DNA of 64,000 nucleotides from contig NZ_JACARE010000031.1 of the NCBI RefSeq assembly GCF_013386765.1, positions 19,877 through 83,876 of the forward strand, given 5' to 3'. Positions 16,996 through 25,529 of this stretch are shown in pieces. The notes under the pieces are model-generated. The model did not search any database. It was not told where the DNA came from and saw nothing but the letters and a program-made list of their open reading frames with translations. The position numbers were made by a program, and so were the translations under genes. Source of the DNA: Pseudomonas yamanorum. GTDB taxonomy: Bacteria; Pseudomonadota; Gammaproteobacteria; Pseudomonadales; Pseudomonadaceae. The stretch's first letter is position 1, and each line of letters opens with the position of its first letter.

Positions 16996-17734
16996 TGCTC
17001 AAGCGCTCGCCCACCACCATCTCGGTGATCCAGTCCACCAGGATCGAGGTGTAGGCTTGCTGGGAAACCGGGTCACTCAGGGAGTGATCCGCACCGTCGA
17101 TAATCCGGTGGGTCAGCGAGTGCGTGTACTGGCACGCGGCGCGGTAGCTCATGATGGTGGCGTGGGGCACGTGGTCGTCGGTTTCCGATTCGACGATCAG
17201 CACATCGCCGGTAAACGCTGCGCAGGCATGCAACGCACGATTGGTTTCGGCGTGCACAAAGGTCCCGCGATAATCCATCAAGTCGGCCTTGTCGAGGTCG
17301 CGCTTGGGCTTGAGCCATTCCTGGTCGCGGTACAGCGCCGGCACCCGCAGCGCCAGCCAGCGCACGGGCCGCAGCGAGGTGAGGATGGCGGCCAGGTAAC
17401 CGCCGTAGCTGGTGCCCACCACCGCCACCGCCGAGGTGTCGATGGCCGGGTGTGACAGCAGGCGGTCGTAGGCGGCCAGCAGGTCGCGCAGGTTGTCTTC
17501 GCGGGTGACGCGGGACAGCGGAATACCGGTGCCGGCGTGGCCGCGCAAGTCGAAGGTCAGGCACACACAACCGAGCCCGGCGATGCCCTTGGCGCGTTCC
17601 AGGTCGCGCTCCTGGCTACCGCCCCAGCCGTGCACAAACAACACCCCCGGCACTTTCGATTTGGGACTGAGGAAGGTCCCGCTCATCTGTTCGTCGTCGA
17701 TATCAATGGCGATGGTTTCGCTTCTAGCCGTCAT
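16982..17734 (-). CDS. Alpha/beta-hydrolase, partner of the DUF3182 gene
   Basis: A 250-residue serine hydrolase of the dienelactone-hydrolase/prolyl-oligopeptidase type. HGWGGS (35-40) would form the oxyanion region, the nucleophile elbow is GTSYGG with Ser109, and a plausible acid and base are in ESETDDHVPH and DGADHSL. There is no signal peptide, so it is cytosolic. Its start overlaps the end of the DUF3182 gene by 11 bases, implying translational coupling and a shared task. The substrate is unknown. Its 3' end overlaps that of ybhN, tail to tail. Confidence 0.82.
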   Translation of the reverse strand: MTARSETIAIDIDDEQMSGTFLSPKSKVPGVLFVHGWGGSQERDLERAKGIAGLGCVCLTFDLRGHAGTGIPLSRVTREDNLRDLLAAYDRLLSHPAIDTSAVAVVGTSYGGYLAAILTSLRPVRWLALRVPALYRDQEWLKPKRDLDKADLMDYRGTFVHAETNRALHACAAFTGDVLIVESETDDHVPHATIMSYRAACQYTHSLTHRIIDGADHSLSDPVSQQAYTSILVDWITEMVVGERLSIIQS

Positions 17735-18833
17735 AAGATTTAACCGTCACGTACTTGAGAAGAAAGTCGCTGTTTTCCGCCGGGCCCCGGTACACCTCGA
17801 TCGCGTCCGCCGGCAGCGGCTGGTCGACGTAGGTTTCTACCGAAGACACATAGATCGCCCGCAGCCCGGCGTTGTTGACGAAGCTTTGCAGCGCCGCGAC
17901 TTCCGCGCTGCTAGCCCCGCCCATGCGCCAGGATTGCTCCAGCACGCCGCTGCGACGCTGGCCGTCGCTGTCCAGGCCTTGGGCGATGTCGTAATTGCGC
18001 CGCGAGGCGTAGAACCCGGGATAAGCCTCGTCCGCCGCGTTATCGAAGGTTTGCGCCTGTTCGATGGCCAGGCGCACGTCATCGGGCAGGTCGAGCTTGA
18101 GCAGGTCTTCGTAGTAACCCTGGACCACCAGCAGGTTGGAACCACCATAGACCTCTTCGCCCTGCCCGTCCCGGGTCAGGTATTGATCACCGCAGTAGCT
18201 GATGACGTGCTCGCCGATAAAACTCTGGCCGACGCTGTGGGTGACCACCTCATGCAGGTCTTGCTCCAGCACCACACCGTCGGTGAACAATTGCGCTGCA
18301 TCAGGGCGCGCGAGGATGGCGTCGAATTCATCGAGGCTGCGGATCACTTCCTGGCCGCGACCGGCACAGGCATGCACGGGCTTGAGGCGGATCGGGCCGG
18401 TGTACAGCAAGTGGGTGGCCGCCGGCCGAGCGTCTTCGAGGGCGAACACGCTCAAGCCATCCAGCACCACATTGCGGATGCGCTCGGAAAACAACGGCGA
18501 CCAGCCTTCCGGCGCCACCGCATTTTTATTCAGCAAGCCGTGGCTGATGGCCTTGGTGCAGATGAAGTCGTGGTCGACATAACCGCCCCATAAGTCTTCG
18601 GGGCCTTTGACGCCCAACTGCCGGGCCTGGGCCGCGCCGACCAGGGTCTGGGTGGGTAACAGGTAGAGATCGCGCCCACTGTGCAGCTCGGGGTTATAGC
18701 TGCCGCCATATTTGAACCCAAGGATATGCGCCAGCCAGCGGGCCAGGGCGCGGTTGGTTTCGACTTCGTGCAACGGCGCTTGCGGTCGGATTGAATGCGC
18801 CACCACGATTTTCTTGCGATTTGTCGGGGTCAT
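17724..18833 (-). CDS. DUF3182 family protein, possible ATP-grasp enzyme
   Basis: A 369-residue cytosolic protein recognised as DUF3182, a family without a described function. Residues 149-160 (RLKPVHACAGRG) look like the Lys strand and glycine loop of ATP-grasp ligases, and VVLEQDL (187-193) sits where the second ATP-contacting strand would be. An ATP-grasp fold is therefore likely but not proven. I chose the ATG at 18833, which has AAGGGGG upstream, over an upstream ATG 18 codons earlier. It forms an overlapping two-gene operon with the alpha/beta hydrolase. A ligase that makes a bond and a hydrolase that trims it would be a natural pair. Confidence 0.75.
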   Translation of the reverse strand: MTPTNRKKIVVAHSIRPQAPLHEVETNRALARWLAHILGFKYGGSYNPELHSGRDLYLLPTQTLVGAAQARQLGVKGPEDLWGGYVDHDFICTKAISHGLLNKNAVAPEGWSPLFSERIRNVVLDGLSVFALEDARPAATHLLYTGPIRLKPVHACAGRGQEVIRSLDEFDAILARPDAAQLFTDGVVLEQDLHEVVTHSVGQSFIGEHVISYCGDQYLTRDGQGEEVYGGSNLLVVQGYYEDLLKLDLPDDVRLAIEQAQTFDNAADEAYPGFYASRRNYDIAQGLDSDGQRRSGVLEQSWRMGGASSAEVAALQSFVNNAGLRAIYVSSVETYVDQPLPADAIEVYRGPAENSDFLLKYVTVKSYDG

Positions 18834-19004
18834 GCGTCCCCCTTGGCTGTCCTGCCATGTGTGTAGGGAGATGGTTGCAGGGATCAAGCCAAGGCGGCGT
18901 TTGGTTAAACCCGCCGGGAATCAAACAGTTGCGGAAAAAACGATGGCACTTGGCCTGTTTTATTCTGCACGAAGGGCATCCGGTGTCGCGGCGTTCTGCA
19001 CGAT

Positions 19005-19985
19005 TCAGCCCTGGGTCTTGGTCGGTGTCACCCCAAAACGGCTGCGGTAATCGCTTGGCGCCAGCCCGGTGATTTTCTTGAAGGTGGCGCGAAAGGCGCC
19101 CGGATCCTGGTAGCCGACAGTCCAGGCTATGTGGTCAATGGTGCCGTTGGTGAACTCGAGCATCTGCCGCGCCTTGCCGACCCGCAGGTGCTGGCAGTAC
19201 TCGGTGGGTTTCAACCCTGTGGCGGCGCGGAACCGCCGCAGGAACGTGCGCTCTTCAAGCCCCGCCTCCTGCGCCATCGCAGCCAATGAAACATCCACCG
19301 CACCGCTGGCCTGCAGCCAATGCTGCACCTTGAGAATCGCCGCGTCGCCATGGGCGAGGATCGGCGCAAAGTTGCTGCCACACTCACTGGCGCTGTCGCT
19401 GTGTTCGATCACCAGGAACCGCGCGGTGCTCGCGGCGATGCTCGGGCCGAGCAGACGGTCTACCAGGCGCAGGCCCAGTTCGGACCAGGCCATCAGCCCG
19501 GCGGTGGTGATCAGGTCGCCGTCGTCGACGATAGGCTTGTCGGCTTCCAGGCGAATCGCCGGATAGCGCTCAGCGAAAGACTTGGCCGAGGTCCAGTGAG
19601 TGGTGGCGCTGCGCCCGTCCAGCAGGCCACTTTCCGCCAGCAGGATCGAGCCCACGCACACCCCGCCCAGAATCGTCCCGGTGCGGTGTTGCTGGCGTAG
19701 CCAATCCAGCAATTCGGAGGAGGCCTGGCCTTCGGAAAAGCCCGCGATGGAGGGCGGAATCAGCAAGGCCGTGAGCGCTTGGCCGCTGCCGGGCTGGCTG
19801 TCGAACACCCGAGTCGGTGCGTGGCCGGTTTCAGCCTGCCAATGGCTGATGCGCAGCGACGGCAATTGCGCGGACTGATGCTCGGCCGCAATCCGGTTGG
19901 CCACCGCGAACAGGTCGGTCAAGCCATGCACGGCGGCCATTTGCGCACCGCTGTAGATCAGCACGCCCAGTTCGACGATTGCCAT
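19005..19985 (-). CDS. GlxA-family transcriptional regulator (DJ-1/PfpI plus AraC HTH)
   Basis: A 326-residue regulator in two parts. Residues 1 to about 175 form a DJ-1/PfpI-like domain, with the nucleophile-elbow region GGVCVGSILLAESG holding a cysteine. The C-terminal 100 residues are an AraC-type double helix-turn-helix ending GAFRATFKKITGLAPSDYRSRF. Such regulators sense small nitrogen compounds or aldehydes in known cases (GbdR, CdhR, ArgR). It is divergent from a cysteine hydrolase gene over a 96-base spacer, the usual layout for a regulator and its target. The ATG at 19985 has GAGGG upstream. Confidence 0.88.
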   Translation of the reverse strand: MAIVELGVLIYSGAQMAAVHGLTDLFAVANRIAAEHQSAQLPSLRISHWQAETGHAPTRVFDSQPGSGQALTALLIPPSIAGFSEGQASSELLDWLRQQHRTGTILGGVCVGSILLAESGLLDGRSATTHWTSAKSFAERYPAIRLEADKPIVDDGDLITTAGLMAWSELGLRLVDRLLGPSIAASTARFLVIEHSDSASECGSNFAPILAHGDAAILKVQHWLQASGAVDVSLAAMAQEAGLEERTFLRRFRAATGLKPTEYCQHLRVGKARQMLEFTNGTIDHIAWTVGYQDPGAFRATFKKITGLAPSDYRSRFGVTPTKTQG

Positions 19986-20081
19986 TGTCAGTTTTCCCTC
20001 TGTTATTGTCGGTGCGGCCAATCCCCAGGCGCCACGCCAGCCAAGATACTGGACGCATCAACCATCACAAGGAAAACCAAC

Positions 20082-20633
20082 ATGGCCAAGCAAGCGCTCA
20101 TCCTAATCGATATCCAGAACGACTACTTCCCCGAGGGCAAGTGGCCGCTTGACGGTGTGGACGCAGCAGCAGACAAGGCGCAGCAAGTGCTCCAGGCGTT
20201 CCGCCAGGCGGGCGATGCGGTGATTCACGTGCGGCACGAATTCACCTCCGACGATGCGCCCTTCTTCACCCCCGGCTCGGAAGGTGCGCATCTGCACCCC
20301 AAGGTTCTGAACCAGGCGGACGAGCCGGTGGTGCTCAAGCATTTCGTCAATGCGTTCCGCGAAACCAACCTGCGAGCGCTGCTGGAACAACGCAGCATCA
20401 CCGAGTTGGTGGTGGTGGGCAGCATGAGCCACATGTGCATCGACGGCGTGGTGCGTGCGGCGGCGGACCTGGGCTACACAGTGACCGTGATCCACGATGC
20501 CTGCGCCACTCGGGACCTGGAATTCAATGGCACCACCGTGCCGGCGGCCCAGGTGCATGCGGCGTTTATGTCGTCGCTGGGGTTTGCGTATGCGAGCGTG
20601 GTGTCGGCGGCGCAGTTCCTGGCCGCCGATTGA
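20082..20633 (+). CDS. Isochorismatase-like cysteine hydrolase
   Basis: A 183-residue alpha/beta amidohydrolase of the isochorismatase/nicotinamidase superfamily. The triad is visible: Asp10 (LILIDIQND), Lys86 (VVLKHF) and Cys119 (SMSHMCIDG), with the cis-peptide region before Cys. Family members cleave amides such as nicotinamide, ureidoacrylate or N-carbamoyl compounds; the residues here do not single out one. A short AAGGA ribosome-binding sequence precedes the ATG. It is probably controlled by the divergent GlxA-type regulator. Confidence 0.86.
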   Translation: MAKQALILIDIQNDYFPEGKWPLDGVDAAADKAQQVLQAFRQAGDAVIHVRHEFTSDDAPFFTPGSEGAHLHPKVLNQADEPVVLKHFVNAFRETNLRALLEQRSITELVVVGSMSHMCIDGVVRAAADLGYTVTVIHDACATRDLEFNGTTVPAAQVHAAFMSSLGFAYASVVSAAQFLAAD

Positions 20634-20645
20634 TCGCCGGTCTTT

Positions 20646-21407
20646 TTACCGAGTGGCAATGATGAACAGGCGCGGGAACGGCAGCAGTACGGTGCCATCG
20701 GCCAGCGCTGGGTAGGCCTGGGTGATCCGCGCCAGGTACTCATCGAGGAAGGCGCTCTTTTCTGAGTCAGTCAGGGGCGCCAGGAACGGGCGCAATGCCG
20801 ACCCCTTGAACCACTCCACCACCGCAGCAGAGCCTGCCAGCGGATGGTGGTAAGTGGTGCGCCATATATCCACGGTGGAGCAGTGCTTGCTCAGCAGATC
20901 AAAGTAGTAGCTCGCGGTATGGCGCTCGTTGTGTTTCACCGCTCCGATCTTGGCCGCCCATGGGCCGTCGGCCGCGATTTCCCGCGCCAGCCTGTGGGCG
21001 GGTTCATCCAAATTGTCGGGCGTCTGCACTGCCAGGGTGCCGCCTTCGGTCAGTTGATTGACCAGGTGCGGATACAACGTGGCGTGGTCAGGCAGCCACT
21101 GCAACGATGCATTGGCGAGAATGACGTCGAATTTCTGTGCAGGGTTCCAGGCGCCGATGTCAGCCAATTCGAAGTTCAACGTGGGCAGGCGCTTGCGGGC
21201 ATCGACCAGCATGTCATCGGAGCTGTCCATGCCGGTGACCAATGCCTTCGGAAAACGCTCGGCCAGCACCTCGGTGGAATTGCCCGGGCCACATCCCAGG
21301 TCGACGGCGCTGCGTACATCGCCATCAGGGATGGCCGCCACCAGATCCCGGACGGGACGGGTACGCTGTTGTTCGAACATCGAGTATTGCTTGGCTGACC
21401 AGGTCAT
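20646..21407 (-). CDS. tam: Trans-aconitate 2-methyltransferase
   Basis: A 253-residue SAM-dependent methyltransferase: SAM-binding motif I VDLGCGPGNSTEVL near residues 36-49, followed by GMDSSDDML and the FDVILANASLQWLPDH segment characteristic of Tam. It methylates trans-aconitate, an inhibitor formed from cis-aconitate, and so protects aconitase. It is convergent with the cysteine hydrolase (12-base gap) and divergent from the LysR gene. The LysR-type site at 21451-21469 lies 44 bases before its start, so the regulator may also act on it. Confidence 0.9.
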   Translation of the reverse strand: MTWSAKQYSMFEQQRTRPVRDLVAAIPDGDVRSAVDLGCGPGNSTEVLAERFPKALVTGMDSSDDMLVDARKRLPTLNFELADIGAWNPAQKFDVILANASLQWLPDHATLYPHLVNQLTEGGTLAVQTPDNLDEPAHRLAREIAADGPWAAKIGAVKHNERHTASYYFDLLSKHCSTVDIWRTTYHHPLAGSAAVVEWFKGSALRPFLAPLTDSEKSAFLDEYLARITQAYPALADGTVLLPFPRLFIIATR

Positions 21408-21449
21408 TGCGGCATTCCTTCTTCTGTGAGGAGTGACGACAGCCTAAAT

Positions 21450-21476
21450 CTTGTGATCCATGAGAACAAATGCCAG
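21450..21476 (+). promoter_or_regulatory. Candidate LysR-type operator, copy 1 (tam/lysR spacer)
   Basis: CTTGTGAT followed after seven bases by AACAAATGCCAG. Within it TTGT-N11-ACAA is a perfect dyad of the T-N11-A type bound by LysR regulators. The same two blocks recur upstream of the chloroperoxidase-like gene at 22482-22510. Binding by the adjacent LysR protein is inferred. Confidence 0.5.
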
Positions 21477-21510
21477 GATTGACCATCTCCCATACCTTAA
21501 AAGTATTCAT

Positions 21511-22452
21511 ATGCTGGAGCTCAGGCAGCTCAAGGCCTTCGTCGCGATTGCCGAAGAAGGCTATATCACCCGCGCGGCAGAACGACTGGGTATGCAGCAA
21601 CCGCCCCTGACGCGCCTGCTGCAAAGTCTGGAAGCAGAGTTGGGCGCAGTGCTGATGGAGCGCCTGCCGCGGGGCGTGCGCCCGACCACGGCGGGCTTGG
21701 CCTTGCTGGAGGAGGCTCGATATATTCTGGCCAGTGTCGACGGTGTGGCCGACATCGTGCGCCGCGCCGCCCGGGGTGAACGTGGACGCCTGGCCATTGG
21801 CTTTACCAGCTCTGCTGCGCTGCATCCATTTGTGCCCAGCGTGTTGCGCCTGTTTCGGGAAACCTTTGTGGGTGTTTCCGTAGTGCTGGAAGAAGCCGGC
21901 ACCGGCGAACTGCTGGACGCGTTGCTCCATGAAAAACTCGACGCGGCGTTTATTCGTTCGCCCCTGAGTGGAACGCAGGCGTTGCAGGATGAGCCGATTC
22001 TGGTGGAGCCGATGTTGCTGGCGCTGCCCACGGATCATCCGCTGGCACTTGATGCCGGATCTCCCCTGCCATTGGCAGCGTTGGCGATGGAGTCTTTCGT
22101 GCTTTATCGCCGTCGCGTGGGGTTGGGCTTGTATGACGCCATTCTGGTGGCCTGCAGTGAAGCCGGATTCAGCCCACAGGTGGTACAGGAGGCGCCGCGC
22201 ATGACCGCGACCCTGAGCCTGGTGGCTGCAGGCCTTGGGGTATCCATAGTGCCAGCGTCGATGCGACGGTTGCGCGGAGATGGCATCGTGTATCGGGAAC
22301 TGACGGACTGCCAAAGCCTGGTGGCGCCTTTGCATCTGGCCACGCGCACGGGCGATACGTCGCCGGTGCTCGAAAGGTTTCGAGCGCTGGTCATCAGCGC
22401 CGCATCGCAAGACACGCGCCCTGACGGCACACCGCTCGACAAACCCGACTAA
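21511..22452 (+). CDS. LysR-family transcriptional regulator
   Basis: A 313-residue LysR regulator. The N-terminal winged helix-turn-helix begins MLELRQLKAFVAIAEEGYITRAAERLGM, with the LTRLLQSLEAELG recognition segment. The C-terminal effector domain of the BenM/CatM kind begins RGRLAIGFTSSAALHPFVP. The effector is unknown. The ATG at 21511 places the HTH at the usual position. It is divergent from tam and is followed 121 bases later by a chloroperoxidase-like gene that has a similar upstream motif, so autoregulation plus control of that gene is the simplest reading. Confidence 0.88.
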   Translation: MLELRQLKAFVAIAEEGYITRAAERLGMQQPPLTRLLQSLEAELGAVLMERLPRGVRPTTAGLALLEEARYILASVDGVADIVRRAARGERGRLAIGFTSSAALHPFVPSVLRLFRETFVGVSVVLEEAGTGELLDALLHEKLDAAFIRSPLSGTQALQDEPILVEPMLLALPTDHPLALDAGSPLPLAALAMESFVLYRRRVGLGLYDAILVACSEAGFSPQVVQEAPRMTATLSLVAAGLGVSIVPASMRRLRGDGIVYRELTDCQSLVAPLHLATRTGDTSPVLERFRALVISAASQDTRPDGTPLDKPD

Positions 22453-22481
22453 ACTCATCGTCGACCCGTAAAGGCTTTAGC

Positions 22482-22510
22482 CTTGTGATGGTCGTTAAAA
22501 CAAATGCCAG
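22482..22510 (+). promoter_or_regulatory. Candidate LysR-type operator, copy 2 (before chloroperoxidase-like gene)
   Basis: CTTGTGAT and AACAAATGCCAG recur exactly, nine bases apart instead of seven. The AACAAATGCCAG block is 12 of 12 identical to copy 1. It lies 64-92 bases before the start of the hydrolase gene. Confidence 0.5.
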
Positions 22511-22573
22511 CGCAGTGTCCACGGACGATTTTTCTGGCCAACCCCAGCCAAATCCATCCAATGGAGCTACGCC

Positions 22574-23398
22574 ATGGCTTATCTAAAAACTCGTGAAGGT
22601 AATGATCTCTACTACAAGGACTGGGGCAGCGGGCAGCCCGTTGTGTTTTGCCACGGATGGCCGCTGAACAGCGACAGTTGGGAATCGCAGATGCTGCATT
22701 TCGCCAACAACGGCTTTCGCGCAATTGCGCATGACCGCCGAGGGCATGGTCGGTCAAGTCAGCCGTGGGATGGCAATGACATGGACCATTACGCAGATGA
22801 CCTCGCGGAACTGATCGAACACTTGGATCTGGAGAACATGATCCTCTTCGGTTTTTCCACAGGAGGCGGCGAAGTCGCACGCTATATCACCCGACATGGC
22901 ACCGCGCGCGTGGCCAAGGCGGGCCTGATCTGCGCCGTAACGCCACTGATGCTGAAAACCCCCAGCAATCCCGATGGAACACCGATTGAAGTCTTTGACG
23001 GTATGCGGGCTGACTCCATCGCCAACCGTTCACAGCTCTACCTGGACGTGGCAGCTGGCCCGTTCTTCGGTTTCAACCGTCCGGGCGTCGAAACCTCGCA
23101 AGGCTTGATCAATTCATTCTGGATGCAGGGGGTTATGGGTGGGCACAAAAACACCTTTGACAGCATCAAGGCATTTTCGGAGACCGACTTTCGAGAGGAT
23201 TTGACTCACTTCACTATGCCCACGCTCATCATCCATGGCGATGATGATCAAATCGTACCAATCCAGGCGTCTGCTCTGGAGAGCAAGCGCTTGATCCCTC
23301 ACGCCCAGTTGCTGGTGTATCCGGGAGCCCCCCACGGGTTGACCGACACACATAAGCAGCAGGCCAACGAGGATATGTTGCGCTTCGCACAAGCCTAG
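22574..23398 (+). CDS. Alpha/beta-hydrolase, non-haem chloroperoxidase type
   Basis: A 274-residue alpha/beta hydrolase of the cofactor-free haloperoxidase/esterase group. HGWPLNSDSW forms the oxyanion region, the nucleophile elbow is GFSTGGGE (Ser near residue 96), the acid Asp lies in HGDDDQIVP and the His in PGAPHGL. Members hydrolyse esters or lactones and, with acetate, form peracids that halogenate. The native substrate is unknown. A GGAGC sequence precedes the ATG. It follows a LysR gene and carries a motif shared with that gene's promoter region. A terminator follows. Confidence 0.88.
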   Translation: MAYLKTREGNDLYYKDWGSGQPVVFCHGWPLNSDSWESQMLHFANNGFRAIAHDRRGHGRSSQPWDGNDMDHYADDLAELIEHLDLENMILFGFSTGGGEVARYITRHGTARVAKAGLICAVTPLMLKTPSNPDGTPIEVFDGMRADSIANRSQLYLDVAAGPFFGFNRPGVETSQGLINSFWMQGVMGGHKNTFDSIKAFSETDFREDLTHFTMPTLIIHGDDDQIVPIQASALESKRLIPHAQLLVYPGAPHGLTDTHKQQANEDMLRFAQA

Positions 23399-23418
23399 AG
23401 CTGGGTGTGGCCCACAAA

Positions 23419-23452
23419 AAAACCGCGCGGCCCTGTTGGCGGCGCGGTTTTT
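23419..23452. terminator. Bidirectional intrinsic terminator
   Basis: The stem AAACCGCGC / GCGCGGTTT with a 13-base loop is flanked by an A-run on one side and T-run on the other, so it can end transcription of both the chloroperoxidase-like gene and the convergent ssb gene. Confidence 0.85.
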
Positions 23453-23481
23453 CAGTGTGCAACATTTAGCTTCGATATGCC

Positions 23482-23997
23482 CTAGAACGGGATATCGTCA
23501 TCAAAGCTGTCGAAGTCGGCTGCCGGCTGAGGAGCCGCCTGCTGTGGCGCTGGACGCGACTCACGCTGTGGCTGCTGGGTTGGCTGCGGACGCGACTGCT
23601 GTGGACGCGGTGCCGAGTTGGACATGCCGCCCTGGCCCTGTTGGTCGCCCTGTGGACGGCCGCCCAGCAGTTGCATGGTGCCTTGCATGTCGACCACGAT
23701 TTCGGTGGTGTAACGCTTGATGCCGTCTTTTTCCCACTCGCGGGTCTGCAGTTTGCCTTCGATGTAGACCTGCGAACCTTTGCGCAGGTATTCACCGGCG
23801 ATCTCTGCAACCTTGCCGAACATCGACACACGGTGCCATTCGGTTTTTTCGACCTTCTGGCCGGTTTGCTTGTCGGTCCACTGTTCGCTGGTCGCCAGAC
23901 TCAGGTTGGTCACGGCGTTACCGTTCGGCAAGTAGCGAACTTCGGGATCCTGGCCGCATGTACCGACCAATATGACTTTGTTAACCCCACGGGCCAT
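23482..23997 (-). CDS. ssb: Single-stranded DNA-binding protein
   Basis: A 171-residue SSB. The OB fold occupies residues 1 to about 110 (MARGVNKVILVG, WTDKQTGQKVEKTEWHRV). A Gln/Pro-rich flexible linker follows, and the acidic tail DFDSFDDDIPF recruits repair and replication partners. It forms tetramers on ssDNA. It starts ten bases after the end of the MFS gene and is probably co-transcribed with it, as in PA4233-PA4232. Confidence 0.97.
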   Translation of the reverse strand: MARGVNKVILVGTCGQDPEVRYLPNGNAVTNLSLATSEQWTDKQTGQKVEKTEWHRVSMFGKVAEIAGEYLRKGSQVYIEGKLQTREWEKDGIKRYTTEIVVDMQGTMQLLGGRPQGDQQGQGGMSNSAPRPQQSRPQPTQQPQRESRPAPQQAAPQPAADFDSFDDDIPF

Positions 23998-24006
23998 AAC
24001 GTTCTC

Positions 24007-25401
24007 CTAGGCTGGGCGCGCTGTCGGCACTGGGTTGACCAGTTGCTCGAGCGTCGCGCGATCCAATAATTCGGTGTCCAATTTGATGTAAATGGCCGCC
24101 TCTTCAGCAACCACGACTGCATCTGTTACCCCAACGACGGCCTTCAGGCGCTCTACCAGACCAGCTTCACGAATCGCTTCGGGCGATAACGGCAGACGCA
24201 GGCTTGTGACGTACGGGGGTTCGCGCATGGTAACAGCAAAGGCCAGCCAAAGTGCAGCCAGCCCGGCGCATCCAAGGAACACAACCGACAAACCGCCATG
24301 CTGGAACATCCAGCCGCCCATGATCCCGCCCAGTGCAGAACCGAGGAACTGGCTGGTGGAATAAACGCCCATCGCCGTGCCTTTGCCGCCGGCCGGTGAA
24401 ACCTTGCTGATCAGCGACGGCAATGAAGCCTCCAGCAGGTTGAACGCGGTGAAGAACACCACCGTGCCGATCACCAGCGCCCGCAGGCTGTCGCCGAACT
24501 GCCAGAAGAATAGCTCAGTGAGCATCAATGTCGCGACGGCGCCCAGCAGAACTCGTTTCATTTTGCGTTTCTTCTCGCCGTAGATGATGAACGGGATCAT
24601 GGCGAAGAACGAAATCAGCAGCGCAGTGAGGTACACCCACCAGTGCTGCTCCTTGGGCAGCCCGGCTTTTTGCACCAGGGCCAGGGGCAAGGCGACGAAG
24701 CTGCACATCAGCATCGCGTGTAATACGAAGATACCCAAATCCAGGCGCAACAGGTCCGGGTGCTTGAGCGTGGGCAATAGCGCTTGTTTCGCCACCCCCG
24801 ACTCACGGTGCTGCAATGGCCCGGTGGAATGCGGCACCATGAAAGCGACGATCACGATGCCGAACAACGCCATGCCACCGGTGGCCAGGAACAGGCCGTG
24901 CAAGCCGAACGCGCGAGTCAGCAGCGGACCGACCACCATCGCCACGGCGAACGAAAGCCCGATGGTCATGCCGATCATGGCCATGGCCTTGGTACGGTGT
25001 TGTTCCCGGGTCAGGTCGGAAAGCAGCGCCATGACGGCGGCGGAAATCGCCCCCGCGCCTTGCAGGACCCGGCCGGCGATCACGCCCCAGATCGAGTCGG
25101 CATTGGCGGCCAGCACACTGCCCAGGGCGAACACGATCAGCCCCAGGTAGATCACCGGCCGGCGGCCAATGCGGTCGGAAATGATCCCGAACGGAATCTG
25201 AAACAGCGCCTGGGTCAGGCCATAGGCGCCAATCGCCAGGCCGATCAGGGCCGGGGTCGCTCCTGCGAGATCCATTCCATAGGTCGCCAGCACCGGCAAC
25301 ACCATAAACATGCCAAGCATACGGAATGCGAACACCAGGGCCAGACCGCTTGCTGCGCGGGTCTCGCTGCCACTCATGCGTTCGCTGTGGGGATCGTGCA
25401 T
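24007..25401 (-). CDS. MFS transporter with C-terminal YAM-like domain (YajR-like)
   Basis: A 464-residue protein: 12 membrane helices with motif A GIISDRIGRRPVIY in loop 2-3, then a cytosolic C-terminal domain of about 65 residues (LRLPLSPEAIREAGLVERL...) of the ferredoxin-like YAM type found in YajR. It is a proton-driven exporter of unknown substrate. GAGG lies eight bases before the ATG at 25401. It shares a divergent spacer with uvrA and precedes ssb, the order seen at PA4232-PA4234. Confidence 0.87.
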   Translation of the reverse strand: MHDPHSERMSGSETRAASGLALVFAFRMLGMFMVLPVLATYGMDLAGATPALIGLAIGAYGLTQALFQIPFGIISDRIGRRPVIYLGLIVFALGSVLAANADSIWGVIAGRVLQGAGAISAAVMALLSDLTREQHRTKAMAMIGMTIGLSFAVAMVVGPLLTRAFGLHGLFLATGGMALFGIVIVAFMVPHSTGPLQHRESGVAKQALLPTLKHPDLLRLDLGIFVLHAMLMCSFVALPLALVQKAGLPKEQHWWVYLTALLISFFAMIPFIIYGEKKRKMKRVLLGAVATLMLTELFFWQFGDSLRALVIGTVVFFTAFNLLEASLPSLISKVSPAGGKGTAMGVYSTSQFLGSALGGIMGGWMFQHGGLSVVFLGCAGLAALWLAFAVTMREPPYVTSLRLPLSPEAIREAGLVERLKAVVGVTDAVVVAEEAAIYIKLDTELLDRATLEQLVNPVPTARPA

Positions 25402-25513
25402 GGAAAAACCTCGTGTGAACCGGCGGCGATTCTACCAGTCCCATCGATTGAGAGGGTATATGCGGCGCTTTGCCGCGCAGCTTTCATGTAAGGCTGCACC
25501 CGGCACTTTGACA

Positions 25514-25529
25514 GTGTATATTCATCCAG
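25514..25529 (+). promoter_or_regulatory. LexA-like (SOS) box upstream of uvrA
   Basis: GTGTATATTCATCCAG matches the LexA consensus CTGTATATATATACAG at 12 of 16 bases, with the right TG-N10-CA spacing but a mismatch in the first base. A TTGACA element at 25508-25513 abuts it, so a bound repressor would cover the promoter. SOS control of uvrA is known in enterics; here it is inferred. Confidence 0.45.
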
